Source: Corinectria fuckeliana (taxonomy: Eukaryota > Ascomycota > Sordariomycetes > Hypocreales > Nectriaceae). From it: a stretch of 64,000 nucleotides of DNA. The DNA lies in the NCBI GenBank assembly GCA_019137255.1, contig WPDH01000234.1, positions 310,001 through 374,000 on the forward strand, read 5' to 3'. The translations under genes were made by a program, and so were the position numbers. Shown here piece after piece: positions 47,151-58,418 of this stretch (positions are counted from its first letter, which is position 1; every line of letters starts with the position of its first letter). Under the pieces are notes generated by a model. The model searched no databases, was not told the DNA's origin, and saw nothing but the letters and a program-made list of their open reading frames with translations.

Positions 47151-49976
47151 TCAAGCCATGACAACATCGACATCCTCGCTAACCTGCGCCTCTAGCGCCG
47201 GTGCAATGCTGTCCATCTCCTGCAGGGTATATTCCACCAAATAGCTCTCATCCACCAGGTCCTCTGTCCGCTTGTAATGTCTCTCGGTGTATATCCGGAT
47301 GGCATGCAAGACATCCTTCAGACTCTGTTGTCCCCTGGCTCCCTTGACAGACAAGTTCGAAAACTTGGACGCGGGATAGCTTCGGATGATGGTCCAGAGG
47401 ATCCTCTGGGCCACTGGCGCCGTTCGCGCATTTGTGTTCCAGTCTCGCAGCCTCAAAAGGAGCAGGAATATCTGCTCATCGGAGAGATTGCCCAGAACCG
47501 CATCAACGGCCTTGAGGCCAGAGAGACTCCCGGTATCAGGGTTGCTCGAGGTAATGACGGAAGTGAACAGGCTGAGCAGCCGTCCGGGATGATTAAGCTG
47601 AAGCGCGAGCGTGATGGCTTCGCGGTACGACCCAGCGTGGATGTGATTTTGTAGTTCTTGTTCCTGCTCAATCATCTCGAGCGCCGCTTGCGATGCCGCA
47701 GCCTGAGTCTCAGACGTGGTGTCCTTCCAGAAGCTGACAGTTGAGTCGCCACTGCCAGAGACAATGGTGTTGGTATCTGGATGCACAGCAACGGCCCAGA
47801 CTCGGTCCTCATGGTTATCAAGAGTGCACTCGGCCTCTCCAGAGTTTGCATCCCAAACCTTTACGAGACCGTCTCCGCCAGCGCTGGTGAATTGGACACG
47901 CTTCTTTTGATCTTGGCCTGAGGGCGCCTTGAGCCAAGCAAGCTTCAGGACGCTGTTCGAGTGGCCCTCAAAGGTCCTGATACAGGTGTAGTCAGAAAGG
48001 CTCCACAGCTTGATTGTCTTGTCGCCGCTGCCTGTGAGCACCACACCCTTTCCGGTGACAGGGCCATCCTCGCCCTGAATGGCGGACATCTGAGCGGGAG
48101 AGAACTGAACCGACCAGACTCCTCGTTTGTGACCACGCAAGATGCCCTGGACCTCACCCTCTTCAATGGACCAGATTTTGACAGTCTTGTCTTGGGATGC
48201 GGATGCAAAGAGCTGGCTGGAGTGGTGGACGTTGAGTGCATTGATATCTTTGTCGTGGGCCTTGCGGGTAAAGAGAGCTCGAGAACCGCTCTTGTGGCCC
48301 TTTTGCTGGGCGGTCCGGGGGATTTCCCATTTCTTGACGGTCTGATCCTGAGACCCGGTCAACAGGAAAGCAGGGGGATGCTCCAGAGGTTTCGACCGCG
48401 CGGCTGAGGATTCGGGCGGGACGATCTTGGGAAGAGCAACGGCTCCCAAAGATTCAGCGTGGCCCGAAAATGTAGCCCAGCAACTGTAGGAATCATTCTC
48501 TGGGTCGACACGCCAGAGCTTGGCTGTGTTGTCCTTGGCACCTGTTGCTATCCAGTGACCAGACCAGTCGATATCCAGAGCGATAACGATATCATCGTGG
48601 CCCTTCAGAAGTGCAACATCCTGTCCAAAGTACGGTGCAGCGCTCGTTCCCCAAGCGTCCTCCACGTTGTCTTCCCTTGTGTCGGCCACGGATACTAGCC
48701 TGACATCCTCCGAGTTCGTGGCGAGGGCAAGCAGCGAATGATCCGGGAGTAAGTATCCCAAGTCGATAATCTCGTCGTGGGTTCCGGAAATTCTTCGAAA
48801 CGGCTCTGTTGCTGTGAGTGACGTGGCATCGTCCTTCTTCGGTAGCCGATACAAAGCCAGGGTGTGGTCAACTTGAACACATAGAATAAACGGAAGACCG
48901 GGACGATAAATGGCAGAAACGATGCCCTCCTCCTCGCTCTTGGCGGAAAGGGCTGGGGAGACCTGCGACCCGGTATCGGTGTTCCAGAAACGGAGACATC
49001 CATTTGCTCCAGCTGAGTAGGTGAGTTGTCCACCCTCAACGAATCCAGCTGCCTCCACAAGCTCCAGGCACGGGACGACCTTTCGAATCTTCCAAGACTT
49101 GGTATCCCACCAAATCAAAGTCTTGTCCCTGCCTGCGGTCACGAGGGCGTGCTGCTCCGGCGAGTAATCCAGCCCTTGGACGTCGGAAACGTGAGAATCG
49201 AGGTTGGCGATACAGCTGCGCTTGTGCAAGTCCCAAATCCGCACTTTTCCATCCTGGGAGCCAGAGGCAAGTCTGAAGTTGGTCGCGCCCGAGTTGTCGT
49301 CGTCTTCCTCATCCGAGTCATCCTGGGCCTTCTTTCCCTTCTTCCCCTTGCGTGCTTGAGCGACGTCCTTTGAACGAGCAGCGACCTCGAAGAAGTGGAG
49401 CGCTGAAATGAGCACCGAGGGTCCGCGGAATGTGTGTGTGACATATCCTGCTGCGATGTCCCAGACCTTGATGCCGCCGTCAGTTCCTCCTGTAGCGAGC
49501 AAGGTGCTGGTGCGGTCGACAGCGAGAACGACAACAGGCGTCCCATGAGGCTTCAGCGTCCTGAGAAGAGTGGTCTCGATAGAATCATCATCAACTAGGC
49601 GCTTCAACGCAAAAATCCTCATAGACAAGCTCCGGCTGCAGATGATGAGATGCGACCCAGAGGGTGTCACTGTCGGGTGATTAGGTCATCTCGTACTAGA
49701 AACCGTAGGAAAAACTCACAAGTCAAAGTAGAAATGAGCTCTCCATCCTGCCAAGTATTAGCCAAGTTGCATTGTCAACTCCGGGGCATGAAGTCTTACA
49801 CCCTCGATCTGGGCAAGGTGCTTGCCGTTGGATGGATCGGTCAGAACGGCGTCTTCTCCCAGTACAGTTGCTAGGAGGCGGGCGCCATTGTCGAGAGCGA
49901 CGGAGCCTCCTGTGAAGATGGGCCGAATAACATGGCCAACCTCGAACGTCGTTTTCAATGGCTGCTTATTCGCCAT
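47151..49976 (-). CDS. UTP13: U3 snoRNP / SSU processome WD40 protein UTP13 (TBL3)
   Basis: This is a UtpB subcomplex protein of the small-subunit processome, acting in nucleolar pre-18S rRNA processing. Exons on the minus strand are 49976-49800, 49747-49720 and 49669-47151, giving 907 aa; the 28-nt middle exon is needed to keep the frame. Many WD repeats are visible in two propellers (GGIKVWDIAAGY, GKVRIWDLHKR, TAKLWRVD, TVKIWSIEEG, TIKLWSLSDY, LVKVWDANSGE). A helical Utp13 C-terminal domain follows from about 730 (LQNHIHAGSYREAITLALQL to DLVDESYLVEYTLQ). A Lys/Asp/Glu insert (KGKKGKKAQDDSDEEDDD) interrupts the first propeller. Divergent from the unknown gene at 50253 with 276 bp between starts. 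Confidence 0.94.
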
Positions 49977-50252
49977 GGTGCCGGTACTTTGATGTAGGAA
50001 ACTTGGTATGCATCATGGCTGCTTCTGAATTTTTCTTTGATTTGTGGCTTGTGTGGCGGTCTAACTGAATCCAGCCACATTTCATTTCAGCCACACCTTG
50101 GCATGATCAGCATACTATACTCGTCGCATCTCAGCAACATCCTGGCGTCTCATGAACCGCATCTCTTCGTCCCCCATCGGAATATTCTCTCAAAGACCTC
50201 GTTTTGCTTCGGTAAAACACCCATCGTTGATGCGCCACACCAAACCGCTATC

Positions 50253-51999
50253 ATGGGCATGCAAGGCCCCTTGACGGCCCAGGCGCTTGTGAGCGACCCC
50301 GTTGCTCGCTCCGGCATCGTGGCGAACGGCTTCCTGATTGACAAACGTGCTAGGGCCGCTCCCCATATGATGATGTGGTGGAATGGAATCGGGAGACTGA
50401 TGAGGCTCATGAGTTAACGCAGCAGTATGATCACAGAGGACGTCCAGTGAACCCCGAGACGAAGAGGATCAATCGAGACATCGTTCGGTCTCATAACGAG
50501 GTGATGCTCGTCATTGGCGTTGCAGAGCAGGAGAATCCGAACTTGGGCCCCGAGGCCGAATCTCAACGACGGCATGAAGTCTACGAAGACAACATTGGCA
50601 TAAAACTCGCTTCCTCGGCCCATCGATGTATCGAGGCTGTCGGCATTTTCGGCCTTCATGGAGCCCGGCAGAGGATCTTGGTATGACCTAACTCGCCCAA
50701 ACAACCGCCTTGTGTATTACCGTCCGTCTAACCTGGCCAAGATTTACAAACGATACAGCCGGATCCCCTTTTGGGACCTGTACCAGGCGATGAGGAAGGA
50801 CTTTTCCTTTTCCCGGGACCTTCTGCCTGGCGCACCGGTCAGCCTGCTCTCCAACTACGCGGAGCGTTACATCGTTACGCTCTGGAGCGGGCGCGCAGAT
50901 AGACTCATGGCTCGCAGATGGTGAGCATGGTTCTCCAAGATATGCTTCGAGGTCTACTACTAACACAAGTAGTATCCACGAGGTTTGGTCGTACGTACGC
51001 GTCCACCTAGAGTTATATGTTGCTCTCCAGAGACTGGGCCTCATTTCGAGCAGTCAGTGGTTCCCTAGACCATCCTACTTTGTTCCTTTCACCGAGGCCT
51101 CGCCAATTCCTGCCCCGCCTCCGTTGCGGGACCTCAATCTGCAGTCTCTGCTACAATGGGTTGGCGGGCTGGTCATCAATGCCACCCCGTTCCTCGTTTG
51201 GGTAATGACGCAGCGAATGGTGCGAGACTGGAAGCCCAAAATCTGGGCAGCTATATTTGGTTACCTCCCCAACACCGGCTTCTCTGGACGACGAATTCCG
51301 CCCCCTCCACCCCCTCCACCGTGGCGACCGACAAACGAACCGTCTAGGAGAAGGTCTGAGCCTCCTCACCGAGTCCGGGAGACAGGGGACGAGGTTTCCC
51401 CGCTGAGACCGGTGGACGGGCAACTGCCTGATACCCCGGTGGAGGCCGTCCGGCGTCAGAGCACCTTCTCGGCGCGAGGCGACGACTATGCTAGTGATGA
51501 GGAGGAGATGGAAGGCGTCAGCGCAACCCTGATCTCCTTTGACGTCGAAGCGAGCGAGTCGACCGAGGCCCCAGCAGGACTCTGGAGCGCCGAGCTTCGG
51601 CCTAGCGTGGCGTCAGACCCCAATCTGGCTGCCAACTCGCAGCCTCTGTACCTCGATACAATGCTAACCCAAATCTCGCCGTTGATGGCTTCCCACATCT
51701 TTACAGACGCGGTCGCGAGAATTATGATGTCGCCCTATGAGGCCACTGCCCTACGTCTGCTAGCCCGGACATTTTGCCTGAGACAGGGTCTTCCATGCGA
51801 CGACATCTGTAACGTCAATCTTCTGAGCGGTCTTAGCATGACTACACTCGTAAACTTCTTGGGTATCGAGTTTCTCCATTTGAGCCTTTCAGGAGAAGTG
51901 TGGGCGGCGTTCACGGGAATCTCGCAGTGGTTCCATAAGACAGAGGAGGAGTGGAAAGAGGCTGAGGCCGAAAAGGACCAGGGCTGGTCGGATGATTGA
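50253..51999 (+). CDS. Unrecognised protein, possibly membrane-associated (multi-exon model uncertain)
   Basis: I do not recognise this family. The best model joins 50253-50288, 50354-50680, 50742-50920 and 50973-51999 (522 aa). The last exon and the RADRLMARR junction are solid: TG joins TATCCACG, and AAGTAG offers two acceptors 3 nt apart. The first junction is doubtful: GTGAGC to GCTAG can be spliced, but a one-base loss in the C-run at 50361-50364 would join two natural-looking reading frames without an intron. The second intron (50681-50741) is also inferred. Visible features are an EWNRETDEAHELTQQYDHRG segment, KRYSRIPFWDLYQAMRKDF, one convincing hydrophobic span (SLLQWVGGLVINATPFLVWV), a polyproline linker, an acidic disordered stretch and a C-terminal helical region ending EEEWKEAEAEKDQGW. 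Confidence 0.55.
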
Positions 52000-52295
52000 G
52001 GTGGCGGTCGATGATCAGGTGCGAGTCTCCAAGTTCTGTTAGCAATGTGGTTACTTAGGCAGTACTACTACTGTTCCTTGCTGGCGACTTCCGAGTACGT
52101 TCGGTGAGGCGATAGAGACTTCCTCAGCTTCTACTTGAACCTTCTCGTCGTATAATAAGTAATTAACTAAAACAGATGGTACGAAGATGGCAACTGCAGC
52201 TGCAAACAATATTTAGTAAAAGTCCTTTTAATGTTTCCCCGTCTTCAGGCGGTAGTCCGATTTTCTCTTCTTCTTCACGACCTAGAATTCTCACC

Positions 52296-52617
52296 ATGAG
52301 CATCCTTAAATACGCCCTCCACCCCGACGTTGTCGCACGCACGTTCGTTGCCTCATTGGCAACGTTCCTCTATTACGTCGAACTGCCCAGTTGGATCAAG
52401 GGCACGGCAGTCATTAGTGGCGCGTACCTGATCGAAATCACCCATCTGTGGCACAAGGACGTAAGGGACAATGCCGACGAGCATGGCCAGCCCAGGCTCC
52501 TCGAGCAGCTTCGCTATCTTGGCGTGTAAGTCTGCTGCTAGATAAGGTCCGGGTGCTTACACCTGGGGTAACGTCAGGTACCAGGCGCCTTTGACAAGAG
52601 GACGTTGGGCGGGTTGA
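52296..52617 (+). CDS. Small ORF with one intron, possible gene fragment
   Basis: Exons 52296-52525 and 52578-52617 give 89 aa, with GTAAGT donor and GTCAG acceptor. The protein starts MSILKYALHPDVVARTF and holds one weak hydrophobic stretch around residues 17-34. No family is recognised. It is followed immediately by decayed exon-intron repeats, so it may be the 5' remnant of a larger broken gene. Confidence 0.35.
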
Positions 52618-52686
52618 CAACAGCGAGGCTTGCGCCGCCGTCGGGGATCCTTTTGACAACCCTGGTACCTTCAGGTCTAGCCGGGG

Positions 52687-53440
52687 AATCACCCCCAAAC
52701 AATCTCATACGCCCCCATCAACCGACGACGGACGGCAGACACCACTTCCGCAAACCCTCACTAGCCTCGTCTATTCATGGACCCTCGCTAGTCTGTTCAC
52801 AGATCAGAACCCGGAGCGGTAGGATCCCTCAAGCTTACTGGCAGGTTCGATACTAACACCATCACTTTTCTAGGTCCACTGTTGCGTGGAAGACTACCTA
52901 CATGGATCTTCAGAAGTCCTATTTCATACAGACGATCAATCTCTGGCAGTCTCAGTGGCTTCATCTACTCAAGAAACCTTCGCAAGTCTGTCTGCAGAAG
53001 ACAGGACCACGAATGATAGAATCCCTGAAGCTCGGTAACGCATTCGATACTAATGCTCTCATTTCTCTAGATCTGCTGTTTTTGCAATGTTTTACGAGGG
53101 TCTTCTTCCTATTTCACACCAAGGATCACTCCCAGACAATCTCAGTGGCTTCGCCTGCTCAACGGACCTCAGTAAGTCCATCTGAAAAATGCCGGGACTA
53201 CGATACCTCAAGCTCGATGTCATACTCTATTCTAATGCTTGCAATCATCTAGATCTGCTGTATAGCAATATTCTGCCAGTATCTTCCCGTTTCATGAGAT
53301 GGATCACCCCCAGACAATCTCAGTGCTTCGCCTGCTCAATGAGCTCCAGTAAGTCTAGCTACCAAAGTACAAGTTGTGGAAGGATCCTTTCATCTCTGGC
53401 AAATTTGATGCTGACAACAATATCATTTCAGTATTACTGT
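52687..53440 (+). pseudogene. Decayed tandem repeat of an exon-intron unit, period about 180-190 bp
   Basis: A unit recurs three to four times. It contains an exon-like end (CAATCTCAGTGGCTTCGCCT at about 53138), a GTAAGTC-type donor, a stretch with CTAATGCT-like branch sequence and a CATCTAG or TTCTCTAG acceptor followed by ATCTGCTGT (53071 and 53252). Copies sit around 52687, 52947, 53137 and 53316 by the CAATCTCA landmark. Frames are disturbed between copies by indels (GTGGCTTCG against GTGCTTCG) and stops. This looks like an ancient tandem duplication of one exon plus its intron, now non-coding. Gene family unknown. Confidence 0.55.
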
Positions 53441-53778
53441 CTTATAATAGACCGCCTCGAACTTCTCTCCGTTTGGCGTTTAGGGTTGTGTGAATGGAGG
53501 AAGCTGCGTTGGCTTACAAGCTTGGCTTATTGGCTTGACGAGAGATGGCTAGGATTTAGACATGTGCCAAAGGCAGGCCTTAAGGTGCTTTTATCTAGGA
53601 GATGTTGGCTAAAACTAATTAACCTAGGAGTACGGTTAGTACTGCTATTCAACCCGAATATAGCTTGCTTGCACCCGATACACTCCCCTCTGTTGAACTA
53701 TTGTGGTATCTGACACCAAGGGCAATCATATACTTATAGAAGCATCCCGCGATATCGTGGGCTAGCGGAATCCATGTA

Positions 53779-54726
53779 TCATTTGCTTGGACAAGTGGTT
53801 CCGCCTTGGGCATCTAGTTCGGGGACGTTCCCCTGTGGACGAGGTAGAAGATCTGAATATTGCACGATGATTAGTTTGGATCGCAGGGTAGACTCAGGGT
53901 GCCCTACCGTCTCTGACATATCAGCTAAAGGTCCAGTAAGAAGCCCCGCCGTGAGTGGATTGCCGAAGTACGCGTCAGTGTTATCCATAAATCCGTACCA
54001 GATAGACGCCGAGGAAGTATCGAGGCCGCAGATGCAGCGAACTGCGCTTACTATGACTCCGAACATGAGGATCAGGACACAGTGCGCGTAACAGCGGGTG
54101 AGAAAAGAAGCCCAGCTGAGGTAGGGCGGCTGAATCTGGATACGAGGGCCCATCAGAAAGTCAAGGCACGGTTCAATATCTTTCCGCTGTAATGTGTCAG
54201 TACAGCACATCCAACGTAGCGAACAGTTATGTGAAAATCGACTCACATTCTGTCTGATGGATTCAAGAGTGCTAATCGCCGAAAACGCCAAAAGAATATG
54301 GGTGACTGCTCTGATCTGTTTGGATTCGGTGCCTGCGGCATAGAAGAATTCTGCAACGGCGCCCAGAGACACCGCCAGGCATCCGGTAGCTGTAGATTGA
54401 AGGACATTCCCCTGTGTTGAACGAAGACGAGGGCCAGTCCAAATCAGGAAGAGAGCATAGGCTAACAGGGGAACCAGAAGGGCTTGGAAGATGGCCTCGG
54501 TCCATCCAAATCTGGTGGCGAGCCCATGATAGACGGTCGCTGCAGTCACAGAAATGCCCCAGTAACCGACGTGGTACTTTAGGGACAGCATTCTTTCTCT
54601 GCCGCTCGTTGTCGAGGAGTTGTAAGAAAAATGAGCCGTGACAGGAACAAAAGAGAGCAGCGAGCGCGACACTCCGCCGTCTGCCCTGCCTTTAAATAGT
54701 ATCCGTGCTACTTCATCAAGGTCCAT
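53779..54726 (-). CDS. Orphan polytopic membrane protein
   Basis: No family is recognised. The unspliced ORF is 315 codons, but 54246-54187 is a 60-nt GTGAGT...TACTGACACATTACAG segment with an ideal branch site, so I splice it out: exons 54726-54247 and 54186-53779, 295 aa. Four to five hydrophobic spans are visible (YWGISVTAATVYHGLA; AIFQALLVPLLAYALFLIW; TGCLAVSLGAVAEFFYA; AVTHILLAFSAISTLES; CVLILMFGVIVSAVRCI). The C-terminal part (MDNTDAYFGNPLTAGLL) distantly recalls wax-synthase-like acyltransferases of fungal secondary metabolism, but no catalytic His motif is visible and I do not claim it. No biosynthetic partner gene lies nearby. Confidence 0.6.
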   Translation of the reverse strand: MDLDEVARILFKGRADGGVSRSLLSFVPVTAHFSYNSSTTSGRERMLSLKYHVGYWGISVTAATVYHGLATRFGWTEAIFQALLVPLLAYALFLIWTGPRLRSTQGNVLQSTATGCLAVSLGAVAEFFYAAGTESKQIRAVTHILLAFSAISTLESIRQNVSRFSHNCSLRWMCCTDTLQRKDIEPCLDFLMGPRIQIQPPYLSWASFLTRCYAHCVLILMFGVIVSAVRCICGLDTSSASIWYGFMDNTDAYFGNPLTAGLLTGPLADMSETVGHPESTLRSKLIIVQYSDLLPRPQGNVPELDAQGGTTCPSK

Positions 54727-55574
54727 GTACTAAGGTTGACGATGTACTAAGGTTGGCGACGTATCAGGGTTGAAGAGGTCAAGGTTGGTTTCAATCCACC
54801 CGTTAATTAGTCCCTAACAACATCACAGTGTAACAGTGTCAGTCTCGTACTTCAAACACTGCCTTCGACGCCATATAGCTTTAATGTTGCTTTTTCTCGT
54901 CAAGATTATTTTCGTGAGAGTTTCTCCCGATCCTTCAAGGTGCTGCACGGCCCCTCGTGAGCGGTTGTCCTCATTTGCTTTAAGCAGATTGAAATGAGTA
55001 TAAGCCTGCTCCTGGCCCTGACAGCGGAAGAGCTCTAGGCTTGCGATGCAAAGATTGAAGAGCCTTTGAAGACCAAGTCGGGCAAGGAGGGCTTGAAGAA
55101 TGGCTAGAAGAAAGTCTCGGATTTGGAAGTGGAAGACTAGGAGGATGAGGAGGAAGTTGAGGAAGTTAAGTTAGGTGAAGAGAGACTCGGCGGGTACGCG
55201 CGCGGTTGAGAATGATGGTAGCGTGTGTGAGGATTAGGTCACAGCCGTTGTAGTTTCCGGTAGATAGCACAAGCAGAATGTTTCGAATGAGCAGTTTGAC
55301 GAGGTAAAGCCCGTGTCTGCGATACTTGCGTCTTCAGCCTTCTTCAGCCTTCCTGACACGGAGGTGATTGAACAACGCGAGGGTCTCACAATGATCGCTC
55401 TAGGGGACCATGAAGTAAAAGCAACACATGTATAAGTCGAGAGCCGCCAAGTGCTTCGTTCCGAGGGAACATGAATAATTTGCTTTCAAGGTGTGATCTG
55501 TAGCACCCATCTATAGCCAGACAACCTACAATTACCAACAAGACCGTTCACATCGTTACCCCAAATAGCCCTCT
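54727..55574. other. Intergenic; possible decayed coding remnant at 54990-55200
   Basis: The plus strand from about 54990 reads as an acidic/lysine-rich peptide (KIEEPLKTKSGKEGLKNG, then KKVSDLEVED, then EDEEEVEEVK) interrupted by TAG codons. Such composition could be a degraded nuclear protein or chance. No other gene is seen. Confidence 0.35.
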
Positions 55575-57911
55575 TTACGCTCCGTTTCGATACACCTGTG
55601 CACCCTGATTCCTGAATCCAATGGTATCCCTCCGTTGCAAGATCATCAATGCCCGGTTCAATCCTTGCTCACTGTACCCTTTGCCCTCGACCATCTCCCT
55701 GCGCAGCGTCGCTAAGCTCGTGCTCCAGCCAATGGGCAGTCGCCGCTTCAGCTCCGCCTCGATGCGATTAACCTCCTCGTTGAGCTCGCGGCTGCCCTGG
55801 TTGCTGCCCTGGTTGACGGCGTCCATGGTGGAGCAGAGGAACAGGCGGATGGCCTCGTCGACGTGCGTCTCGGTGGCAATGGGAGAGAGGCTGAGCTTGG
55901 CAAGGGATTCACTGATTCGGACAATGGCCTCGAGCTGACGGACCGTGATGGGGATGGAGGAGCGGGCGTTGGCTTCAATCTCCGCGGCGTGGACCTGCCG
56001 TCGGATGGAAACGAAGTGAGACGAGAGCTTTTCGGCAGCTTCGGGGCTGAGACGAGGAGCGCAACGGCTATAATACGTTAGTATTTTGGCCACGAAAGGA
56101 GAGTGATGGGATTGGGAACATACGTTTTGCAGTACGTCAGGTATTTACGCATCTTGTCAATGGGGATTTCAGACTCAGCTACATCTTCAGCACCTCGGCC
56201 GTCCATTTGAATGCTGAGAACGTGCTTTGCCATTGTCTCGTCCTTCTCGCGGCTGTGCTCATCCTTGACGATATAAATCATATCGAAACGAGACAAAATG
56301 GTCGTTTGAAAGTCGATGTTCTCTCCAGGGGTCTTCATGTCGTCGTATCGACCAAAAATGGGGTTCGCGGCCGCCAAAACGGACGTTCGAGCGTTGAGAA
56401 TCGTGGTGATACCCGCCTTGGCAATCGAGATGGTTTGCTGCTCCATGGCTTCATGGATGGCCACTCGGTCTTCGTCTCGCATCTTATCGAACTCATCGAT
56501 GCACACGACACCGCCATCTGCAAGAACCATGGCACCGCCTTCCAGGTAGAATTCACGGGTTGAGTGATCTCGTTGGACTGAAGCTGTCAAACCGGCAGCG
56601 GACGAACCTTTTCCGGAAGTGTAGATTGAGATAGGAGCTGCCTGTTCGACGAACTTCAACAACTGAGACTTGGCGGTACCGGGGTCACCGAGCAACAGAA
56701 CGTTGATATCACCTCTTAGTCTCATCCCATCCGGTAGGATTTTTTTGGAGCCGCCTAGTAGGAGACATAAGATTGATTTCTTGATATCGCGGTTTCCGTA
56801 GATGGACGGGGCAATGCAATCTGCCATGACGTTGTAAAGATCTGGTCGTCTGCTCAACTCTAAAAATTCCTGCTCTTCCTCCTCAGAGAAGGTGGCAGCG
56901 CCCTTGGCGGACTGGTCAAGGTCGGTGTGGATGCCAACCGCTCTGAGATACGGTGTTCGGATAGCCACCGCACCACCAGTCGACGAGTTCTTGGAGGCCT
57001 TGTTCTGATAGATCGAGAAGATGCCCATAACAGTACATCTCGATCCGGGGACAACTCTGTTTGTCAGATGCCTGTCGGCGGAGATGAGGACATGCCTCGG
57101 CAGCTCTCCAACGGGAACCTGGTCAGGGGCCTCTTGAAGTTTGATGATCTGCTGGTCGACGAAGCGTGACTTCTCATGCATAACAAAGTATGGGTCCATG
57201 GGACACTTTGGCGTGGGGTCGTTTGGAACCCTCTGACGGGCGCATATCCGGGGCAACGAGACACCTGAGAAGCCGCCCAAGATCGGGATCGTCTGTTGAT
57301 GTTGGCAATTCCGGCACTGGATGTGAAGCTCCGTCGCCTTTGAGGACATCACGGAGGCCCCAATCACGATTCCTGGTACTCGAACTAGTCGCGCAATGGC
57401 CATGGAGTCGAGGTTTCGGATCGAGACATCGTCGGCGTCTGAATGAAGGAGGAGTTGGTGTTCAGGAATTTGGGCCTTTGGCTCGTGAGGAAAGACAATT
57501 CGGTGTGTACACTTCTTCAAGGCACCTTCGAACTATTGCGGTGGTGTGAGTAAGAGCGCTAGAAAGGTAGAGGTATATGCATGCGCCACTCACCAGCGGG
57601 ATGATTTCTGCGGGTTCTGACGCCAGACGATGCGCCAACTCTTCGTTAAAGCTGATGAGATCGTTGATATTGATATCGCAGTAGTATTTCTTTAGCAGTG
57701 CGTTCTCTCGCAGCTGGTCTCTGGGTGGTAAATCAGTGATACGTTCTCATTAGCTTGGAGCGGGATGCGCAAACCTGTAGACAAAGTTGTTGTCCAGTCG
57801 GAAGTCGAGAATGAAGGTCTCGAGCTGGGTCTGCAACTGCAATCGGCTGTCGCCGTTGTCGCCGAAGCTAGGGTCGAAGACGTGCGCAGTGTAGACAGAT
57901 TGGCGATCCAT
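55575..57911 (-). CDS. MCM5: DNA replication licensing factor MCM5
   Basis: This is a subunit of the MCM2-7 replicative helicase. Exons on the minus strand are 57911-57775, 57720-57594, 57532-56124 and 56067-55575, giving 721 aa, the usual MCM5 size. The start MDRQSVYTAHVFDP is family-like. A zinc-binding CRNCQHQQ motif begins near Cys161; Walker A GDPGTAKS lies near 370-377, Walker B VVCIDEFDKM near 433 and the arginine finger SRFD near 502. The C-terminal winged-helix part follows the last intron, whose branch site is a perfect TACTAAC. Divergent from VPS54 with 507 bp between starts; an ACGCGT box lies 160 bp upstream of the start. Confidence 0.96.
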
Positions 57912-58070
57912 TGCGACTTGGGTCAGGTGTGTCTAATCTCGCTCTGGTCTCGTCGGTGTACTTAGGACTGGAACTGACGGGGATGCTAGGATGGTGATGC
58001 AGATAATAATGTGGATTGGAGGGGCTCGTTGACGGAGTAATTAGGTCGGACGCGACCAGGGAGCGCCAGA

Positions 58071-58076
58071 ACGCGT
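58071..58076. promoter_or_regulatory. Candidate MluI cell-cycle box (ACGCGT) upstream of MCM5
   Basis: ACGCGT lies 160 bp upstream of the MCM5 start in the MCM5/VPS54 divergent region (57912-58418). MCM genes are classic MBF targets in yeasts, so the site is plausible. The rest of the region shows no gene. Confidence 0.5.
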
Positions 58077-58418
58077 CTTGCACAGACCGCGTAAAGGGGC
58101 GTTAGTCATCAGAAATACGCTATCGCTATCTTCACGTGTCCGTTCTTTCCAGGGGGAGCTGTCGTGGCTACAACGCATCGGGGCTAGTAGGCCTAGGTGT
58201 TGATGCAATAATCGAACTGCCATACCTATTGATGATGACGATCTATGCGCATTTGCCTTGATTCTGTTGCCCATCTTCTACCTACGAGGTAGACTGCTTG
58301 TGTCGGCCAGTTGTTTCAGTCCTTATCTTCCCAGCGATGATACCCTTGTAATTCGCGAATCCAGCCGCCAACGAAGTTGTCGGCTCCTTGCTCTGGTCAA
58401 GCCAGGCCACCATCCACC

